A stretch of DNA of 36,268 bases. Origin: Candidatus Onthoplasma faecipullorum. Lineage in GTDB: Bacteria > Bacillota > Clostridia > Christensenellales > UBA1242. Below the pieces are notes generated by a model. The model was not told where the DNA came from. It made no database searches and worked only from the letters and a program-made list of their open reading frames with translations. This document shows positions 7,418 through 14,827 of the stretch, in pieces. The translations under genes and the position numbers were made by a program. The stretch spans positions 1-36,268 of the forward strand of contig DWVI01000003.1 in assembly GCA_019120295.1 (NCBI GenBank), given 5' to 3'. The stretch's first letter is position 1. Every line of letters starts with the position of its first letter.

Positions 7418-8683
7418 ATGTTAAAGGAATTAATTGTAAAGAAGGCAAAGGGCGGACATCTAAACATTGAAGAATGTTATTATGTTGTAGATTGTTTAAT
7501 GAAAAATAAGTTAGATGCGGACAATATGAAGTTTTTCATAAGCCTTGCCACATTTGGAATGAGCAAAAGAGAAGTATTATACATGACGCTTGCACTTCGT
7601 GATAGCGGTAAGGTTTTAGATTTCAACTATACCATACTTGAAAAACATTCAACAGGTGGAATAGCGGACGCAACAAGCGTTGTGCTTATTCCTTTGATTG
7701 CAAGCCTTGGATATAAAATTGTTAAAAACACTGCTCGTTCATTGGTGTACACAAATGGTAGTAGTGATAGATTTGGTGCTATTCCTAATTTTAATGTGGT
7801 GCTAGACGATGAAGAAATTAAGGAAGTGTTAGATAAAACTAACGCTTGCATTTTATCACACAAGGGTGAGATGTGCCCAGCGGATAAAATATTGTATGAT
7901 TTGCTTGAAAAATGTGGGTTGGAAGAAAATATCAACTTCCTTGCAATGTCTATTGCATGCAAAAAACTTGCTAGTGGACCTAAAATGGTGCTAGTTGATG
8001 TAAAATATGGTGAAGCCTCAATTGTTAAAAAATATCGTCAAGCGAAAAAATTGGCAAGGCTATTAAAGTATATATTTAAAAATTGTGGTACAAAATCAAC
8101 CATTGTTATAACCAACACAACACAACCGTTCGGTGAAGGTGTTGGAAACGCCATTGAAGTTGTGGACGCTATCAGTGTGTTGCAAGGTAAACATTGTTTG
8201 CTTCGTGATATTTGTGTTAGATATGCATACGAAATGATTTCAAAACTTAACGAAAAATTACCAAAACAAGATATTTATGACATGATTGAAGCAGCACTAG
8301 ATAATGGAACTGCATACAATAAACTTTTGGAAATAACAAAGGCTCAGGGCGGTGACGAACGCGCCATCGTGGATGGAAGATTATTTAAACCATATAATAC
8401 AATCAATTTCCTAGCGACTAAACCTGGTTATGTTGGCGCTATAAATGTTTTGTTGCTTGGTGAACTTATTAGAAGATTGTGCGCAGATTCACATGATTCA
8501 AACATTGGTGCTGTGCTTCGCGTTAAGATTGGTGACTATGTTGAGAAAAACGATATAATTCTAACTTTCTATTACAAGAATAAGGAAGATTTGGATAAAT
8601 ATAGCGAAGCAATTTCTAGATGTGTGCATCTCACAGATGTAAAAATAAGAAAACCAAAAGTTATAAGAAAGGTTATAAAATGA
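7418..8683 (+). CDS. Divergent pyrimidine-nucleoside / thymidine phosphorylase
   Basis: Member of the family that cleaves pyrimidine nucleosides with phosphate, giving base and (deoxy)ribose-1-phosphate. At 421 residues it spans the helical domain, the alpha/beta phosphate-binding domain and the C-terminal PYNP domain (from about 340; GYVGAINV, IGDYVEKND). Phosphate-site residues are retained: KHST at 76-79, Ser87, Thr105 for Ser113 and Ser115 for Thr123 (E. coli DeoA numbering). The Gly-rich GRGLGHTGGT loop reads ARSLVYTNGS, and the base-contact Arg171 is Leu163, while Ser186 and Lys190 persist (178, 182). Substrate choice may thus be altered. It leads an operon, overlapping tsaE by 4 nt. 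Confidence 0.85.
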   Translation: MLKELIVKKAKGGHLNIEECYYVVDCLMKNKLDADNMKFFISLATFGMSKREVLYMTLALRDSGKVLDFNYTILEKHSTGGIADATSVVLIPLIASLGYKIVKNTARSLVYTNGSSDRFGAIPNFNVVLDDEEIKEVLDKTNACILSHKGEMCPADKILYDLLEKCGLEENINFLAMSIACKKLASGPKMVLVDVKYGEASIVKKYRQAKKLARLLKYIFKNCGTKSTIVITNTTQPFGEGVGNAIEVVDAISVLQGKHCLLRDICVRYAYEMISKLNEKLPKQDIYDMIEAALDNGTAYNKLLEITKAQGGDERAIVDGRLFKPYNTINFLATKPGYVGAINVLLLGELIRRLCADSHDSNIGAVLRVKIGDYVEKNDIILTFYYKNKEDLDKYSEAISRCVHLTDVKIRKPKVIRKVIK

Positions 8684-9090
8684 TAAAAACTGTTAAATTG
8701 AAAGATTTAAACAATTTTGCATGCGAATTTTCAAAAACCTTAAAGGCTGGGGACACAGTGTTATTAAATGGCGACTTAGGAGCAGGAAAAACCACTTTTG
8801 CAAAAGCGGTATTTGTGTGCCTTGGAGTTAAAAGTAATGTTACAAGCCCAACATTTTCAATTTTAAAGACCTATCAAGGTAAGTTTCTAATTCATCATTT
8901 TGACGCATACCGAATTACAACCGAAGAAGCAATAGAAGCAGGGTTTGACGAGATTTTATCCGATAAAAATTCGGTTAAATTTATTGAATGGAGCGAAAAT
9001 ATAGCAGACTTAATTCAAGAAGACTCAATTATAGTTAATATAACAAAAGTGAATGAAGACACACGTATTTACGAGATAACACAAAAATAA
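8680..9090 (+). CDS. tsaE: tRNA threonylcarbamoyladenosine ATPase TsaE
   Basis: P-loop ATPase of the TsaB-TsaD-TsaE complex that completes t6A37 modification of ANN-decoding tRNAs. The 136-residue protein has the family P-loop GDLGAGKTTF near residues 31-40, SPTFSILKTY in the switch region, the HHFDAYRI strand and FIEWSEN near the end. I chose the ATG at 8680 because it overlaps the phosphorylase stop as ATGA, has AAAGG upstream and matches the family N-terminus; the frame is open 20 codons further upstream but that would give an unusual charged extension. TsaB follows directly; TsaD is not in the window. Confidence 0.95.
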   Translation: MIKTVKLKDLNNFACEFSKTLKAGDTVLLNGDLGAGKTTFAKAVFVCLGVKSNVTSPTFSILKTYQGKFLIHHFDAYRITTEEAIEAGFDEILSDKNSVKFIEWSENIADLIQEDSIIVNITKVNEDTRIYEITQK

Positions 9091-9101
9091 AAGATAACAA
9101 A

Positions 9102-10148
9102 ATGAACTCATTGATTATTAACACAGCAAACGAAGAATTGTACATTGCTCTTAAATTAAAGAGCAAACTTTTTTCAAAGTCTGTTAATTCCATATTGAAA
9201 CACAACGAACTTATGCTCACTAAAATAGACGAAATTTTAAAAGAAGCAAACATAACACTAAAAGATGTTGGCGAACTAGGAGTAGTGATTGGCCCGGGTT
9301 CGTTTACTGGCGTAAGGGTGGGTATTGCAACGGTTAAAGCGTTTCGTGATGTACTAAATATTAAAGCACGTGGAATAAATAATTTGAAACTCTTATATTC
9401 ACTTGCAACCGTGCAAAACAAAGATTGTGATGTTGTGGCAATAAACGGAAGTAAAGATAGTTATTTTGTGGCTAGAAAACTTTTTGATAAATTGTATATT
9501 TATGAAAGAAATTTAACCTTAATGGAATTAAAAAATATTGCAAAAGATAAACCGATTGGAATGTATAAAACGGACGAAAACTTAAACTCATTCAAGGTTG
9601 AAATTGACCCAAATATATTGTTTGATTGTTTATGTGATAGCACGGACGAACTTTTAATTCCTGTATACTATCAATTAAGTCAAGCAGAAAGTGAAAAATT
9701 AAAACGCGCAGATGTGAAAATTTGTGATGTTGGTGAAAGTGATTTAGAAACAGTGGCAAAAATTGAAAGTGATAGTTTGAACGTGAATGTAATAGGTTTA
9801 AACGAATTTAAACGCCTTTATAAAAATGAAAATTACAAAATGTTGTCAATAAAATTAAACGGCGAAATTGTAGGGTTTGTTTTAGTTGAATTGTCCGACG
9901 AAATAAATATTGTCACCATAGCAGTTAAAAAAGAATTTAGAAATTTAGGGCTCGCCACTAAACTAATTGAACACGTTAAAAGTTTAGCAAAAGAAAAGGG
10001 TATAAATAGGTTAAGCCTAGAAGTTAGCGTGAACAACCCAACGGCATACTTACTTTATGAAAAGTTAGGTTTTAAAATTAGAAGAGAGAGAAAAAATTAT
10101 TACAAAGATGGCTCTAATTGTTTAGAGTTGGTGCTTGAAAATTTTTAA
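9102..10148 (+). CDS. tsaB: TsaB-RimI fusion (t6A biosynthesis / GNAT N-acetyltransferase)
   Basis: Two-domain protein of 348 residues. Residues ~1-200 are TsaB, the scaffold partner of TsaD, with an ASKHA-like N-terminus (LIINTANEELYIAL) and the hallmark VIGPGSFTGVRVGIA near 62-76. Residues ~205-348 are a GNAT acetyltransferase of RimI type: an RNLGLATKLI acetyl-CoA pyrophosphate loop and VSVNNPTAYLLYEKLGF in the core. RimI acetylates the N-terminus of ribosomal protein S18 in E. coli. In many Firmicutes tsaE, tsaB and rimI are consecutive genes; here the last two are fused. The ribosome-binding site is weak, so coupling to tsaE 11 nt upstream is likely. Confidence 0.93.
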   Translation: MNSLIINTANEELYIALKLKSKLFSKSVNSILKHNELMLTKIDEILKEANITLKDVGELGVVIGPGSFTGVRVGIATVKAFRDVLNIKARGINNLKLLYSLATVQNKDCDVVAINGSKDSYFVARKLFDKLYIYERNLTLMELKNIAKDKPIGMYKTDENLNSFKVEIDPNILFDCLCDSTDELLIPVYYQLSQAESEKLKRADVKICDVGESDLETVAKIESDSLNVNVIGLNEFKRLYKNENYKMLSIKLNGEIVGFVLVELSDEINIVTIAVKKEFRNLGLATKLIEHVKSLAKEKGINRLSLEVSVNNPTAYLLYEKLGFKIRRERKNYYKDGSNCLELVLENF

Positions 10149-10243
10149 TAAAAATTTTAATACTTAATTTGATTAAATCAAAATTTTTGGAAGTTTTTTA
10201 AAAATTGACCTAAAATTCGTACAAATATTTAAAAAACAAATAA

Positions 10244-10276
10244 AAAGAAGCGCGAAACGTTTCTTTTTTTGTTTTT
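10244..10276. terminator. Terminator between tsaB-rimI and ddl
   Basis: AAAGAAGCG (10244-10252) pairs with CGTTTCTTT (10258-10266), one G-T wobble, 5-nt loop, then a T-run. Placed between convergent genes and A-rich on the other side, so possibly bidirectional. Confidence 0.85.
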
Positions 10277-10290
10277 ATAGATTAATTTTT

Positions 10291-11358
10291 TTATAAATTT
10301 ACTTTATTTAATATGTCTGTATCAAAATATTTATATTTTTGTGGTTGTTTTGCGTTTTTTATAAGTAATTCAACGAGAGAAATATAATCTATACCAATCG
10401 GTTCAAATAAGTAAAACGACATACTTCCTGGTATTGTGTTTGCTTCATTGAAATACAAAGTTTTACTATCTAAATCGTAAATATAATCAATTCTAACCAC
10501 ACCATTAAAATCTAATTTTTCATATATGTATTTTGTGGTAGAGTTGATTTTTTCTTCCAATTCTTTTGATAAATTTGCAGGTATAATTCTATCTTTTCCT
10601 TTTGATTTTCCGTGAATATACTTGTCGTCAAACGTTAAAAATTCATGATTTGAAATGGGCTGTTCGATTGCGCTCAATATAAGTCCGTTTTCAGTTTTTA
10701 TGCACGCCTGATTTAATTCAATCATGTTTATTATGCGGTTTTCAACTAGGGCGCAGTCATTCATTTCAAAAATGGCTTCAATTTGGTCACGAAAATTTTC
10801 TTTGTTGCAGGCTTTAACACCAATGCTTGAACCTAATGAGTTTGGTTTTACAATTAAGTCGTTAGAAAAATGCTCGTCAATACCTAATAGCATTTTATCA
10901 AAATTTTCTTTTGTAACTTTAACACCTTTTACCACGTCAACTTTGTCACAAAGCAAAGTTTTTGCAAGGTTTTTATCCATTGCAATGTGTGAAGATGTTG
11001 GGCTAGAGTTTGTGTACGCAATATTGTTTATCTCAAATAGGGCGGATAAATCACCATTTTCACCAGCGCCACCATGACAACAATTTATAACTAAATCAAC
11101 GTCAAACAGTTTTTTAAAAAAGCGTTTTTTATACACTGCACCGTTATAAAAAATTACTTCTGGTAATTTAAGCCCAGTTTTATTTTTATAGTATGAAACG
11201 TCCGTGCTTTTGGTTAAATAGAAGTGGTTATTTAAACCAAAATATATCATTTCAACATCAAAAGAAAATTTAATATTGTTCACAAGTTGCAGTGCGGTTA
11301 TAATTGAAATATCATGTTCTGCACTATCTCCACCAAAAATTACACATATCTTTTTCAT
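10291..11358 (-). CDS. ddl: D-alanine--D-alanine ligase
   Basis: ATP-grasp ligase making the D-Ala-D-Ala dipeptide for peptidoglycan precursors. The 355 residues include the N-terminal VIFGGDSAEHDIS, CHGGAGENGDLSALFE, the ATP-grasp VKPNSLGSSIGV and the metal-binding RIDYIYD ... NEANTIPGS, all in order. The omega-loop region reads FDDKYIHGK before IPANL, which looks more like D-Ala-D-Ala ligases than the VanA-type D-Ala-D-Lac enzymes. MurF, which adds this dipeptide, is encoded on the divergent strand two genes away. No Shine-Dalgarno precedes the ATG; a -10 hexamer ends 5 nt upstream, suggesting a leaderless message. Confidence 0.95.
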   Translation of the reverse strand: MKKICVIFGGDSAEHDISIITALQLVNNIKFSFDVEMIYFGLNNHFYLTKSTDVSYYKNKTGLKLPEVIFYNGAVYKKRFFKKLFDVDLVINCCHGGAGENGDLSALFEINNIAYTNSSPTSSHIAMDKNLAKTLLCDKVDVVKGVKVTKENFDKMLLGIDEHFSNDLIVKPNSLGSSIGVKACNKENFRDQIEAIFEMNDCALVENRIINMIELNQACIKTENGLILSAIEQPISNHEFLTFDDKYIHGKSKGKDRIIPANLSKELEEKINSTTKYIYEKLDFNGVVRIDYIYDLDSKTLYFNEANTIPGSMSFYLFEPIGIDYISLVELLIKNAKQPQKYKYFDTDILNKVNL

Positions 11359-11363
11359 ATTAA

Positions 11364-11392
11364 GATATATGATTGTGATTTTTTATTGTTGC
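11364..11392 (-). promoter_or_regulatory. Candidate leaderless promoter of ddl
   Basis: Minus strand: GCAACA (11392-11387), 17-nt spacer, TATATC (11369-11364), then 5 nt to the ATG. The -35 matches the consensus poorly. Confidence 0.4.
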
Positions 11393-11496
11393 AAGTAAAT
11401 TGAATTTATTAAATTGTTTATTTAAAACTAATTTAAATTGTATGAAATTTTTTAAAAAGTATTTAAAAACAATCAAGCGAATTTAATTGTGGTGAG

Positions 11497-11525
11497 TTAA
11501 AATTTTTGGTTTGTTTGCATATAAA
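11497..11525 (+). promoter_or_regulatory. Leaderless promoter of the hydrolase-murF operon
   Basis: TTAAAA (11497-11502), 17-nt spacer and TATAAA (11520-11525) with a nearby TG, ending 5 nt before the ATG at 11531. Confidence 0.55.
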
Positions 11526-11530
11526 TTTGT

Positions 11531-12382
11531 ATGAATTTTTTGTATAAACGAGAAGTTATTGATTATGATTTTTTTAACACAAATGCTAAATCAACACTAC
11601 TTTTTTTGCATGGTTGGGGTGGTGATAAAAATTCGTTTGTAAGTTCAATAAATTTATTAAAATCGAAGTTCAACATCTTAACTTTAACAATGCCAACAAT
11701 AAAAGAAACTTATGAAGTTTGGTTACTCTCGGATTACGCCGATTTAATTAAAAATATTTTGTCCCTTCATAACATAAAATCGGTTATTATTATTTGCCAT
11801 AGTTTTGGGTTTCGCGTTGCGTGTTTATTAAATGGAAGTGTTGATATAGAAAAAATTGTCATTACAGGGGGTGCTGGTTTAAAGAAATTAAACGTGATAA
11901 AAAGAATTGAAAATCAAAACAATATCATACTACTTAAACATAAAAGATTTTCATATCTATATAATAAAATTGCGAGTGCAGATTATAAATCTTTACCAGA
12001 TAATAACAAACAAACTTTTAAAAATGTGGTCAACACCATAAATAATAATTTGATAATTTTTTCTTGTCCAATGCTTTTATTTTGGGGTAAACGAGATACG
12101 GCAACTCCAATATGGATAGCAAATAAAATTTACAAAAAAAATAAAAATATAAACAAAATTCATAAAAAATATTTAAAAAACAATGAAAAATTAGTAAAAA
12201 TTAATAGAAATTTAAAATTTTTCAACAAAAACAGAAAAAATTTTTATAAAAAAACAAATGTAAAATATAAAATTAGCAAAGATAATCATATAAAACTAAT
12301 TATTACAAAGAGCGACCATTTTGCATATATAAAATTAAGCAGTTTATTCAATAATGAATTATTGATGTTTTTAAAGGAGTGA
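11531..12382 (+). CDS. Alpha/beta hydrolase with a Lys/Asn-rich insertion
   Basis: Alpha/beta-hydrolase-fold protein of 283 residues. Visible are the oxyanion strand LLFLHGWGGDKNSF (about 27-40), the nucleophile elbow ICHSFG with Ser at 91 (the usual first Gly of GxSxG is Cys), the acidic-residue strand LLFWGKRDTATP and a terminal SDHFAYI carrying the His. Between the last two lies a ~55-residue low-complexity segment of almost only Lys, Asn, Ile and Phe codons (about residues 197-252). The stop lies inside the ribosome-binding site of murF, so the two form an operon; a cell-wall-linked substrate is a guess from context only. There is no Shine-Dalgarno at its own start. Confidence 0.85.
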   Translation: MNFLYKREVIDYDFFNTNAKSTLLFLHGWGGDKNSFVSSINLLKSKFNILTLTMPTIKETYEVWLLSDYADLIKNILSLHNIKSVIIICHSFGFRVACLLNGSVDIEKIVITGGAGLKKLNVIKRIENQNNIILLKHKRFSYLYNKIASADYKSLPDNNKQTFKNVVNTINNNLIIFSCPMLLFWGKRDTATPIWIANKIYKKNKNINKIHKKYLKNNEKLVKINRNLKFFNKNRKNFYKKTNVKYKISKDNHIKLIITKSDHFAYIKLSSLFNNELLMFLKE

Positions 12383-12383
12383 T

Positions 12384-14123
12384 ATGCCTTTGCTTTTATC
12401 TATGAGTATGTTTAATGGAATTGTTTTAGTTTTAACAATTGCTTTTTGTTTAATCAACGCTTTATTTGCTATTAAATATTTGCATGTGTTTCAATTAAAA
12501 GATTATTCATGCCTTAGGTATTTAAATTATATTTTAAAAAAGCAAAGCATATACATTTCAATTTGCATTTTGCTAGCAATACTTATTATTGTTTTTAAAA
12601 ATGAAATTGTGTTTTTAACCTTGGCTTGCCTTTTACTTATGATTATTCCAATATTCAACTTTAAACTGATTGAACAAAATAAAACACCTATTCATTACAC
12701 CAATAAATTTAAACGTTTGCTTACAATATCTATTGTTTTAATTATCATTTTATCTTTTGTGCCGTACGGAGTTATATTTATAAATTTAGTGACAATCTTT
12801 ATTCCGATATTATCAAAAACATTAAATTTATATGATATATTTAAAAATAAACATTACATACATAAAGCATGCGAAAAATTAAGGTTAAATAAAACGAAGG
12901 TTATAGCAATAACAGGTAGCAATGGTAAAACGAGTGTAAAAAACATTTTAGAAAAGATGTTATCTAAAAAATACAAAGTTTGTGCTACCCCAAAAAGTTA
13001 TAACACACCGCTTGGAATAAGCAAATTTATAAATGACAGTTTAGTTGAAGATTGTGAATTTTTAATTCTAGAATATGGCGCAAGAAGAAGGGGAGATATA
13101 AAGAAGTTATGTAAGTTATTTGGAGCAGATTATGGCATAATAACTACCGTTGCGCCACAACACCTTGAAACGTTTAAAACGATTGAAAATGTGTATAAAG
13201 AAAAAAATGAACTTAGTGAATTTTTATCTTCTGGAACATGTGTTTTTAATACAGATAATTTATACACATATCGAATGTATCAAGAAAAGCAAATAAAGAA
13301 AATTGGAGTTTCAATTTATAATAAATGCGATGTTTATGCGAGCAACGTAAAAATAGAAGATTTCAAAACAAAATTTGATTTATATATTCTAGATAAAATG
13401 TACACTGTTGAAATGTCTTTACTTGGTAGACATAATGTGCTAAATATTTTGCTTGTAACGGCGCTAGCAAAAAAATTAGGTGTTGAAGATAAAGATATTA
13501 TAGATGCAATAAAAAATTTAGAATTTGTGCCACACAGATTAGAACTTATAAAGTCTAACATTTATATTTTAGATGATAGTTATAATTGTTCGCTTGCTAG
13601 TTCAAAAGAGTCCGTGCGTGTATTAAATGAAATATGTGATGATTTAAAAAATAAAGAAAAAAATTTAAATAATTTAAAATTTTCAACAAATTTTGATAAA
13701 AATTTCACAAAAAACAATGAAAAATTGGAAAATTTAAAAAAATTTTATGAAAATTCTAAAACTTTATTAACTTCAAATACAAAATCAAAAAATACAAAAT
13801 TAAAAACATCTAATGAAAATATCGCTTCAAAAATCTCAAACGAACACAAGCGAATAATATGCACACCGGGGATTATTGAAGGTGGAAAATGCGAGTATGA
13901 TATCAATTTTCAATTAGGTAAAATGTGTTCTAATTCAGACGCCGTAATTATAATTGGTGAACACAATAAAAAAGCAATATATAGTGGACTAAAATCGCAG
14001 AATTACGCGGATAACAACATAGTGTTATCTTCAACGCTTGAAAACGCCAAAGCATATTTTAAAAATTTAAATAGCGGAGATATATTGCTTTTGTTAAATG
14101 ACCTACCAGACGATTATAATTAA
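12384..14123 (+). CDS. murF: MurF-type ligase with an N-terminal membrane domain
   Basis: Mur ligase that joins D-Ala-D-Ala to the UDP-MurNAc-tripeptide. The ligase part starts near residue 165: P-loop GSNGKTSVK at 178-186, EYGARRRGDI, APQHLETF, HRLEL and DDSYNCS near 397 (MurF family: DDSYNANP). The first ~160 residues are not the usual MurF N-terminal substrate domain but several hydrophobic helices, tying the enzyme to the membrane. A Lys/Asn/Ser-rich low-complexity segment of about 70 residues (about 418-488) interrupts the C-terminal domain before TPGIIEGGKCEYD. An AAAGGAG site overlaps the hydrolase stop. MurE- or MurT-type alternatives are less likely given the DDSYN motif. Confidence 0.85.
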   Translation: MPLLLSMSMFNGIVLVLTIAFCLINALFAIKYLHVFQLKDYSCLRYLNYILKKQSIYISICILLAILIIVFKNEIVFLTLACLLLMIIPIFNFKLIEQNKTPIHYTNKFKRLLTISIVLIIILSFVPYGVIFINLVTIFIPILSKTLNLYDIFKNKHYIHKACEKLRLNKTKVIAITGSNGKTSVKNILEKMLSKKYKVCATPKSYNTPLGISKFINDSLVEDCEFLILEYGARRRGDIKKLCKLFGADYGIITTVAPQHLETFKTIENVYKEKNELSEFLSSGTCVFNTDNLYTYRMYQEKQIKKIGVSIYNKCDVYASNVKIEDFKTKFDLYILDKMYTVEMSLLGRHNVLNILLVTALAKKLGVEDKDIIDAIKNLEFVPHRLELIKSNIYILDDSYNCSLASSKESVRVLNEICDDLKNKEKNLNNLKFSTNFDKNFTKNNEKLENLKKFYENSKTLLTSNTKSKNTKLKTSNENIASKISNEHKRIICTPGIIEGGKCEYDINFQLGKMCSNSDAVIIIGEHNKKAIYSGLKSQNYADNNIVLSSTLENAKAYFKNLNSGDILLLLNDLPDDYN

Positions 14124-14170
14124 GTCACTAGGTGAATATAATTATTTACCATAATTAAAAGGAGTGAGAT

Positions 14171-14563
14171 ATGGAAAAATTAAAAGATTATATTCAAGAA
14201 AAGTTAAACGACGTTTTCAATAAAACCCCAGAAGAACAAAATCGCGTTAAGCACCTTATAAGTAAAATGGAAGACTTTTACATAAGGGGCACAAAAGTAA
14301 TTGATGCAAATTTACATGCAGAATGGGAAAAGGCAATAATATCGTCAAGCGAATTGTATTGCCTAAAAGAATTAGAAGATGCGCTTCAAATAATGGAAAT
14401 ATTATATAGTGGTAAAAATAATGAAGGTATAGAAAAGATATTTTATAAGGCGCGTAAAGACGACCTATCATATGATATAGTTAATTCATTAGTTTTAAAA
14501 TTTTCAAGTAGAGCACAAGAATTTAAAAGTTTATGCATTATCAACAATACAACTGGAATTTAA
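14171..14563 (+). CDS. Hypothetical helical protein
   Basis: Unrecognised 130-residue protein, soluble and largely helical, with mixed charge and two Cys. A strong AAAGGAG ribosome-binding site precedes the ATG. It sits 47 nt after murF and before a clear terminator, so it is probably the last gene of the hydrolase-murF operon or has a weak promoter of its own; a small GGTGAATA/TATTTACC hairpin lies in the gap. No domain or catalytic motif is seen. Confidence 0.65.
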   Translation: MEKLKDYIQEKLNDVFNKTPEEQNRVKHLISKMEDFYIRGTKVIDANLHAEWEKAIISSSELYCLKELEDALQIMEILYSGKNNEGIEKIFYKARKDDLSYDIVNSLVLKFSSRAQEFKSLCIINNTTGI

Positions 14564-14633
14564 TAATTTATTATTAGGCTATTATAAGTCGAAGATAAAA
14601 GATTTATGGTAAAGAAAATTTTATATAAGATTT

Positions 14634-14664
14634 AATCGAGAGACAACTCGATTTTTTCTTTTTT
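14634..14664 (+). terminator. Intrinsic terminator
   Basis: AATCGAG (14634-14640) pairs perfectly with CTCGATT (14647-14653) over a 6-nt loop, followed by a long T-rich run. Confidence 0.85.
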
Positions 14665-14757
14665 GCAATTTTTTAAAAGTGAAAAATTTAGTTTTTTGTT
14701 TTAAAAAAACGTTTAATTTTTAGTTTTTTATTGTTTTTTAAAATCGCCAAAATAAAT

Positions 14758-14786
14758 TTGCTTTACATTTTATTTTTTGGTATAAT
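14758..14786 (+). promoter_or_regulatory. Promoter of the parE-parC operon
   Basis: TTGCTT (14758-14763), 17-nt spacer, TATAAT (14781-14786). The expected leader is about 35 nt and holds an AGAGGT ribosome-binding site. Confidence 0.7.
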
Positions 14787-14827
14787 TTTAGTTGAATTTA
14801 TAAAAACTTGTAATTATAGAGGTAAAA

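Noticed and set aside
8620..8679. A GTG-started 20-residue N-terminal extension of TsaE
   Set aside because: It lies wholly within the phosphorylase gene, has no family match, and the ATG at 8680 has a ribosome-binding site and ATGA overlap.
10291..11358. Van-type D-Ala-D-Lac or D-Ala-D-Ser ligase (glycopeptide resistance)
   Set aside because: The omega-loop reads DDKY rather than a VanA-like loop, and no vanH, vanX or sensor genes are nearby.
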